From positions 4,621 through 9,848 of the forward strand of contig QIAS01000185.1 of NCBI GenBank assembly GCA_003225615.1: a stretch of 5,228 nt of DNA, given 5' to 3'. The translations under genes and the position numbers were made by a program. Under the pieces are notes generated by a model. That model saw nothing but the letters and a program-made list of their open reading frames with translations, was not told the DNA's origin and did no database searches. The DNA comes from Acidobacteriota bacterium. GTDB lineage: Bacteria; Acidobacteriota; Terriglobia; Terriglobales; Acidobacteriaceae. This document shows positions 1 through 3,214 of the stretch, piece by piece (position 1 is the stretch's first letter; each line of letters starts with the position of its first letter).

Positions 1-156
1 GTACATCCGGCGTGCCAGATCAGGATAAGCGGGGACCACTTTGGTGACCACTCTTCGGCTGCTCGCCGCCTGTTCCTGGGCAGAAGCCACGGGCCCTGAC
101 AGGACAAAAATTCCCGCCGAGAAGCTCAAGAGCACAATTGTGATACAGAGCCGCAT
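1..156 (-). CDS. Exported TonB C-terminal-domain family protein, partial (3' end beyond the window)
   Basis: Only the first 52 codons are present; the frame runs off the left edge. The N-terminus is a clear Sec signal peptide: Met-Arg, a hydrophobic core over residues 3-20, and a probable signal peptidase I site Ala24-Ser25-Ala26 before Gln27. The mature part then reads RVVTKVVPAYPDLARRMY (residues 35-52), which matches the opening of the TonB C-terminal domain, where a 'P.YP..AR' motif begins the fold that in TonB contacts outer-membrane receptors. Classical TonB keeps an uncleaved membrane anchor and a Pro-rich linker. Here neither is seen, so the mature protein may be soluble in the periplasm, as in many short TonB-domain proteins whose role is unknown. 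The ATG at 156 is the only plausible start: no in-frame ATG, GTG or TTG occurs in the spacer. No good Shine-Dalgarno precedes it, and the start lies in an inverted repeat (146-169). Family assignment rests on a short stretch. Confidence 0.78.
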   Translation of the reverse strand, partial: MRLCITIVLLSFSAGIFVLSGPVASAQEQAASSRRVVTKVVPAYPDLARRMY

Positions 157-169
157 AGCGTTGGCTCTG
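146..169 (-). promoter_or_regulatory. Inverted repeat enclosing the start codon of the TonB-domain gene
   Basis: On the minus strand CAGAGCC (169-163) and GGCTCTG (152-146) form a perfect 7-bp stem with a 10-nt loop that contains the ATG at 156-154. The usual Shine-Dalgarno window falls in or beside the upstream arm and has no purine-rich consensus. Inference: initiation may depend on an exposed start codon in the loop or be dampened by the stem. A 7-bp stem can also arise by chance. Confidence 0.35.
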
Positions 170-197
170 AGCTTACTAGGATTACTGTTCTTCCCAA

Positions 198-213
198 GAT
201 TACCGAGGTAATC
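198..213. promoter_or_regulatory. 16-bp dyad between the amidase and TonB-domain genes (operator candidate)
   Basis: GATTACC and GGTAATC are perfect 7-bp inverted arms around a 2-bp centre, 42 bp upstream of the TonB-domain ATG. Another GATTAC half-site lies at 180-185. A 2-nt centre cannot close a stable RNA loop at full stem length, and no T-run follows, so a protein-binding dyad fits better than a terminator. No convincing -35/-10 pair was found beside it, and the regulator is unknown. Confidence 0.3.
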
Positions 214-235
214 CCCCAGAGAAAAGATGCTTGCT

Positions 236-1462
236 TCAAGGCTTGGATCGGCTGAAATCCTGCTTCCGAATCAACCCGTGAATGCCTTTGGTGCGGTCCA
301 CCACCTGCGAAACCTCGAAGTCAGCGGCTGCACTTAGATACGCCAAAGCCGTGGCTCGATCTACGCCCAGTTTTTCCGACAGGAATCGAACGGCTTCGCG
401 GGTAACTTTCTTCATCGCTTCGTTCAGATCCGGATCAAGACCGATAGGGATCCAATACTCGGCTGTTTCAGCAAATGGCCCAGCCAGCCGGCTTTTGGCG
501 GGAATGCCCGGGTCTCCTGGCTTGAGCACGCTCAGGCGCACCGTCGTCCGCAACGATCCTTCGACCGCGGTAAGTGCGACTTCGCCATTGCCTTGCACAA
601 AATGCGGGTCCCCCAAAAAGAACATACCTCCCGCAACCTGCACCGGCAAATAAAGCGTGGAACCTTCAGTCAGGTACCGAATATCCATATTCCCGCCGTA
701 GTCGCCCGGAGGAATTGAGTTCGGTCTTCCGCTGATATTGAGAGCGACTCCCATCGTCCCCATGAAGGGTGCGATGGGGAAGCGAATCTCCGCCTGTTGG
801 TCGCCCAGCACCGCGTACCACTTGCCATTAATGAGCTTGATCGGAACGAACTTCGATACATTGTTATAGAGTTGCGGACTGGCCGCGCTCGCTCCGGGCT
901 GCGGTCCGGGATTCTCCGGAAACTCCCCCGGCAGCGCTCCTTTTCCATGACGGTTGGTGATTACGCCGTAAGGAACGCGCGGCGCCAGCGAAATCATTTC
1001 GACCTTCAGGACATCCCCGGGCTGCGCCTCATCGACCGCGACCGGACCGATGATAATGTGCGGGCCATCCTTAGCGAAATCATGGGCCAGAGACGAGGCG
1101 GCAATCGCCCTGGCATCGTTCAGAACCTGGTCCGGCGTCACACCGAAAGTTCCAAAGTATTTCACCGGATCGCGACCTTGGTCCTCAAGTATTCCTTCAT
1201 GAGAAATGGTGTCAAAGGTCACCATGGCCCCGGAGGGGACGCTGAGAATGGGCTTCGCTTCATTATTTGGGAGATGTCCCCAGCGCACGGTGTCGGGTGT
1301 TGCGGGCACGTAATAATCTGCAGAGGAGAGTTTGGCTTGCTTGGCAGCAACCGGCTTGTCACCGAGCGGCTGCAGCACAGCATTCTGCGCCATTACGCGC
1401 AGGCTAAAACAAAGTACGACTCCTACCAACCAGCGGAGATGCCGGACCTGCGTCAGCGCCAT
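236..1462 (-). CDS. Exported acetamidase/formamidase family protein (FmdA/AmdA type)
   Basis: A 408-residue protein of the FmdA/AmdA acetamidase/formamidase family, whose characterised members hydrolyse formamide or acetamide to ammonia and the carboxylate. Family-like blocks run along its length: GPVAVDEAQPGD (139-150), PFMGTMGVAL (232-241), GGNMD (256-260), a segment with GG, GDPH and QGNGEV (278-294), and the C-terminal block SAAADFEVSQVVDRTKGIH (377-395). His88, His172, Asp286 and His287 stand in conserved-looking spots and are candidates for active-site or metal contacts; that is inference. Unlike typical cytoplasmic members it has a signal peptide: Arg7 and Arg10, a hydrophobic core over 11-21, and cleavage likely after Val23-Met24-Ala25. 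It should therefore act in the periplasm. The ATG at 1462 has a GGAGG 6 nt upstream, lying inside the end of the 31-codon gene, so translation is probably coupled. The true substrate is not known; other amides are possible. The family call is firm. Confidence 0.92.
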   Translation of the reverse strand: MALTQVRHLRWLVGVVLCFSLRVMAQNAVLQPLGDKPVAAKQAKLSSADYYVPATPDTVRWGHLPNNEAKPILSVPSGAMVTFDTISHEGILEDQGRDPVKYFGTFGVTPDQVLNDARAIAASSLAHDFAKDGPHIIIGPVAVDEAQPGDVLKVEMISLAPRVPYGVITNRHGKGALPGEFPENPGPQPGASAASPQLYNNVSKFVPIKLINGKWYAVLGDQQAEIRFPIAPFMGTMGVALNISGRPNSIPPGDYGGNMDIRYLTEGSTLYLPVQVAGGMFFLGDPHFVQGNGEVALTAVEGSLRTTVRLSVLKPGDPGIPAKSRLAGPFAETAEYWIPIGLDPDLNEAMKKVTREAVRFLSEKLGVDRATALAYLSAAADFEVSQVVDRTKGIHGLIRKQDFSRSKP

Positions 1463-1465
1463 GAA

Positions 1466-1561
1466 TTACCTCCGGAAGTACATCCACGCTGCCAGCGCGA
1501 TCAGGAGAACGGTTATGATCCAGAGGATGCCTTGCCTGCCGCTATCTTTTTCTTCTGCCAT
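1466..1561 (-). CDS. Small single-span membrane protein, 31 aa
   Basis: A 31-codon ORF, too short for usual gene callers, with ATG at 1561 and TAA at 1468-1466. The sequence starts MAEEKDSGRQG, then a hydrophobic stretch over residues 12-29 (ILWIITVLLIALAAWMYF), then Arg-Arg at the end. This is a classic single transmembrane helix bounded by charges. The terminal Arg pair and net negative N-terminus predict an outside N-terminus and a cytoplasmic C-terminus by the positive-inside rule. Support for its being real: a GGGAGG 8 nt upstream, a clean charged-hydrophobic-charged pattern, 3 bp spacing to the exported amidase, and its end providing that gene's Shine-Dalgarno. No known family is recognised. 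It could be a membrane partner or regulator of the amidase or the transporter, or mainly a leader ORF that delivers ribosomes to the amidase. An antisense frame covers it but lacks comparable features. Confidence 0.7.
   Translation of the reverse strand: MAEEKDSGRQGILWIITVLLIALAAWMYFRR
1469..1473 (-). promoter_or_regulatory. Shine-Dalgarno of the amidase gene, inside the preceding micro-gene
   Basis: GGAGG lies 6 nt before the ATG at 1462. It is formed by the last sense codons (CGG AGG) of the upstream 31-codon gene, directly before that gene's TAA. Ribosomes ending the small gene would stop on top of the amidase initiation site, the usual arrangement for translational coupling. It also fixes the amidase start. 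Confidence 0.8.
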
Positions 1562-1569
1562 GCGCTCAT

Positions 1570-1575
1570 CCTCCC
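1570..1575 (-). promoter_or_regulatory. Shine-Dalgarno of the 31-codon gene
   Basis: GGGAGG sits 8 nt before the ATG at 1561. An overlapping ATG directly after it (1569-1567) opens an 18-codon frame in another register with no hydrophobic segment, so the 1561 start is preferred. Confidence 0.65.
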
Positions 1576-1583
1576 ATAATTGC

Positions 1584-1632
1584 GCGAACGCCGTAGAGAC
1601 GCAGCTAACCGCGTCTCTACAGCCAGGTTCGC
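1584..1632. repeat. Palindromic repeat in the transporter/micro-gene spacer
   Basis: GTAGAGACGC (1593-1602) and GCGTCTCTAC (1611-1620) are a perfect 10-bp inverted repeat with an 8-nt loop. An outer 6-bp pair, GCGAAC (1584-1589) and GTTCGC (1627-1632), can extend it across an asymmetric internal loop. No T-run follows on either strand, so it is not a standard intrinsic terminator. A GTAGAGACG...CGTCTCTAC core is, from memory, a shape of short palindromic element found dispersed in several bacterial genomes. This copy is therefore more likely a REP-like intergenic repeat that can fold in RNA. It fills much of the 89-bp gap between the transporter stop and the micro-gene start, and could affect 3'-end stability or read-through. 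Confidence 0.6.
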
Positions 1633-1650
1633 AAACTCAGTGCCCTTGTC

Positions 1651-3090
1651 TCAATCCGCGGAACTGACGGTCTCCCGCAACAGCAAGCTACCTATGATGA
1701 AGGTCATGCCCGCTACCACCATTGGGTAGTAGAGGCCCGCGTATATATTCCCCGTCCCTGCACATAGCGAAAGCCCAATGAGCGGCAGCATCCCACCAAA
1801 CACCCCATTGCCTATGTGATAAGGCAAAGAAAGCGATGTATACCGAACCTTGGCAGGAAACGCCTCCACGAGATACGCCGCAATCGGCCCATAGACCATG
1901 CACACGTAGATCACCTGGATAAACACCAGCAAAATCAACATGCCCTGGGCCGGGTTCGAAGCCTCTTTGGCCGCTACCAGCGCCCCGGTTGCATCCGTCG
2001 TCATCGGCGTCAGGCTGATCGCGCCGGTAACTTTATTACGCGCGGACTTTACCGTGACTACATTATTTCCCGCGGCCCGCTGCATGGCGTGGTAAATCGG
2101 CAAATAGGTAACCACCGCAATCAGGCAGCCCGCCATCATGAGCTTCTTGCGACCCATTTTGTCGGACATTGCCCCAAAGACGGTAAAGAACGGCATAGAC
2201 AGGAGCAGCGCCACCGCAATGATGATATTGGAAGTGCGCGGGTTCACCTTCAAGACGCTCTGCAGGTAGAACAGCGCATAGAACTGTCCCGTATACCACA
2301 CTACGCCCTGGCCGGCCGTGGCCCCAAATAGCGAGATCAGCACCTGCTTCAGATTGTCCCATTTGGTGAAAGCATCTTTGAGCGGCTGGATCGACGTCTT
2401 TCCCGCGCTCTTCATCTGCGCGAAAATCGGCGACTCCCGCAGCTTGAGCCGAATGTACAGCGAGATGGCCACCAGGATAATGGAGATCAGGAAAGGAATT
2501 CTCCAGCCCCAAGCCGAGAACTCTTCTTTGCTCATCGACGCTTGCGTCGCCAGAATCACCAACAGCGAAACGAACAATCCCAACGTCGCCGTGATCTGGA
2601 TGAAGCTCGTGTAGAACCCCCGACGATTGTCCGGCGAGTGTTCCCCAACGTACACGGCGGCTCCGCCGTATTCGCCGCCCAACGCCAGTCCTTGCAGCAC
2701 GCGGATGCCGATGAGCGTGATGGGAGCGAACCATCCCGCAGTCTTAAACGTTGGCATCAGCCCAATGACGAATGTGGACAAGCCCATGACCGACAGCGTG
2801 ACCAGAAAGGCGTACTTGCGGCCGATGAGGTCGCCGATGCGTCCAAAGAACAGCGCGCCGAAGGGCCGCACCAGAAAGCCCACGGCGAAGGTGGCCAGAT
2901 ACGCGATGTACGCGAACGTATCGTTACCCGGCGGATAAAACTTGAGTGACAGCACCGCCGCCAGGCTTCCGAAAATATAGAAGTCGTACCATTCGATCAT
3001 TGTTCCCACAGAAGATGCAGTAATCACCAGCGGCAAGCTGTATTCCCGCTTCCCCATTGCTCCGCCAAAAGTTTGTGCAGCAGTGCCCAT
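1651..3090 (-). CDS. MFS transporter, metabolite:H+ symporter (MHS) family
   Basis: A 479-residue inner-membrane protein of the major facilitator superfamily, MHS branch (relatives include ProP, ShiA and KgtP), which co-transports small carboxylates or zwitterions with protons. Visible signatures: GTMIEWYDFYIFG in helix 1 (29-41), RPFGALFFGRIGDLIGRK (75-92) including the loop 2-3 MFS motif, GGEYGGA (138-144) followed by GEHSP and RRGFYTSF (149-163), WGWRIPF before helix 6 (194-200), and the second-half copy GAMSDKMGRKK (306-316). Approximate helices: 22-48, 57-80, 93-113, 121-148, 160-182, 197-216, 248-278, 286-308, 316-337, 383-406, 419-441 and 449-472. The loop at 338-382 between helices 9 and 10 is long. 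The ATG at 3090 is chosen because AGGAGG lies 5 nt upstream and MHS homology begins about 16 residues in. The in-frame ATG at 3243 would add 51 hydrophilic residues and overlap the porin gene. The substrate is unknown; a carboxylate released by the downstream exported amidase is plausible. Confidence 0.92.
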   Translation of the reverse strand: MGTAAQTFGGAMGKREYSLPLVITASSVGTMIEWYDFYIFGSLAAVLSLKFYPPGNDTFAYIAYLATFAVGFLVRPFGALFFGRIGDLIGRKYAFLVTLSVMGLSTFVIGLMPTFKTAGWFAPITLIGIRVLQGLALGGEYGGAAVYVGEHSPDNRRGFYTSFIQITATLGLFVSLLVILATQASMSKEEFSAWGWRIPFLISIILVAISLYIRLKLRESPIFAQMKSAGKTSIQPLKDAFTKWDNLKQVLISLFGATAGQGVVWYTGQFYALFYLQSVLKVNPRTSNIIIAVALLLSMPFFTVFGAMSDKMGRKKLMMAGCLIAVVTYLPIYHAMQRAAGNNVVTVKSARNKVTGAISLTPMTTDATGALVAAKEASNPAQGMLILLVFIQVIYVCMVYGPIAAYLVEAFPAKVRYTSLSLPYHIGNGVFGGMLPLIGLSLCAGTGNIYAGLYYPMVVAGMTFIIGSLLLRETVSSAD

Positions 3091-3095
3091 AAGGG

Positions 3096-3101
3096 CCTCC
3101 T
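3096..3101 (-). promoter_or_regulatory. Strong Shine-Dalgarno that fixes the transporter start
   Basis: AGGAGG, a full anti-16S match, lies 5 nt before the ATG at 3090. Nothing similar precedes the alternative upstream ATG at 3243, which lies inside the porin coding sequence. This decides the 479-residue form. Confidence 0.85.
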
Positions 3102-3136
3102 GATTTCCGAGGATTTCGGTCCCGGTCTGAAGACAG

Positions 3137-3178
3137 TCGCGGCTCCTGCAGAGCCCCACAGCTCCACAGAAGCCGCGA
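3137..3178 (-). ncRNA. Long intercistronic RNA hairpin between the porin and transporter genes
   Basis: In minus-strand RNA, bases 3178-3161 pair with 3154-3137 to form an uninterrupted 18-bp stem with a 6-nt loop (3160-3155). Fifteen pairs are Watson-Crick and three are G:U. Read from the other strand, the same three positions become A:C mismatches, so the fold suits only the transcribed direction. No U-run follows, which argues against a simple intrinsic terminator. It lies 36 nt after the porin stop and 46 nt before the transporter ATG. Likely roles are a 3' stabiliser for the porin message, a processing site or an attenuator that sets different expression of the two genes. This is a cis-acting element, not a proven separate RNA. 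Confidence 0.6.
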
Positions 3179-3206
3179 TTATCCTTCACTTTCCTCGAAA
3201 GGTAAA
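3178..3206 (-). promoter_or_regulatory. Sigma70-like promoter for the transporter gene
   Basis: TTTACC (3206-3201) as -35 and GATAAT (3183-3178) as -10, separated by exactly 17 nt, match the TTGACA/TATAAT consensus at 4/6 and 5/6. They start 8 nt beyond the porin stop codon. A start about 7 nt downstream (near 3171) would fall inside the left arm of the hairpin, giving a message with a shortened stem at its 5' end. The transporter may thus have its own promoter as well as read-through from the porin gene. Confidence 0.5.
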
Positions 3207-3214
3207 CACCTACG

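Noticed and set aside
1403..1462. Possible lipoprotein signal in the amidase (Cys18)
   Set aside because: The residues before Cys18 are Val-Val-Leu, and a lipobox needs a small residue at -1. A signal peptidase I site after Ala25 fits better.
1513..1569. 18-codon minus-strand ORF starting at the ATG at 1569, overlapping the micro-gene
   Set aside because: The ATG abuts the Shine-Dalgarno too closely and the peptide is short, Lys/Ser-rich and featureless. The 31-codon frame has correct spacing and a transmembrane helix.
797..1579. 260-codon plus-strand ORF opposite the amidase and micro-gene
   Set aside because: It is antisense to a well-supported family protein, and its translation is Arg/His-rich with no recognisable domain or signal. 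It is best seen as a shadow frame.
3137..3178. Intrinsic terminator of the porin gene
   Set aside because: The stem is strong, but the following bases (CTGTCTTCAG) have no U-tract, so standard Rho-independent termination is unlikely.
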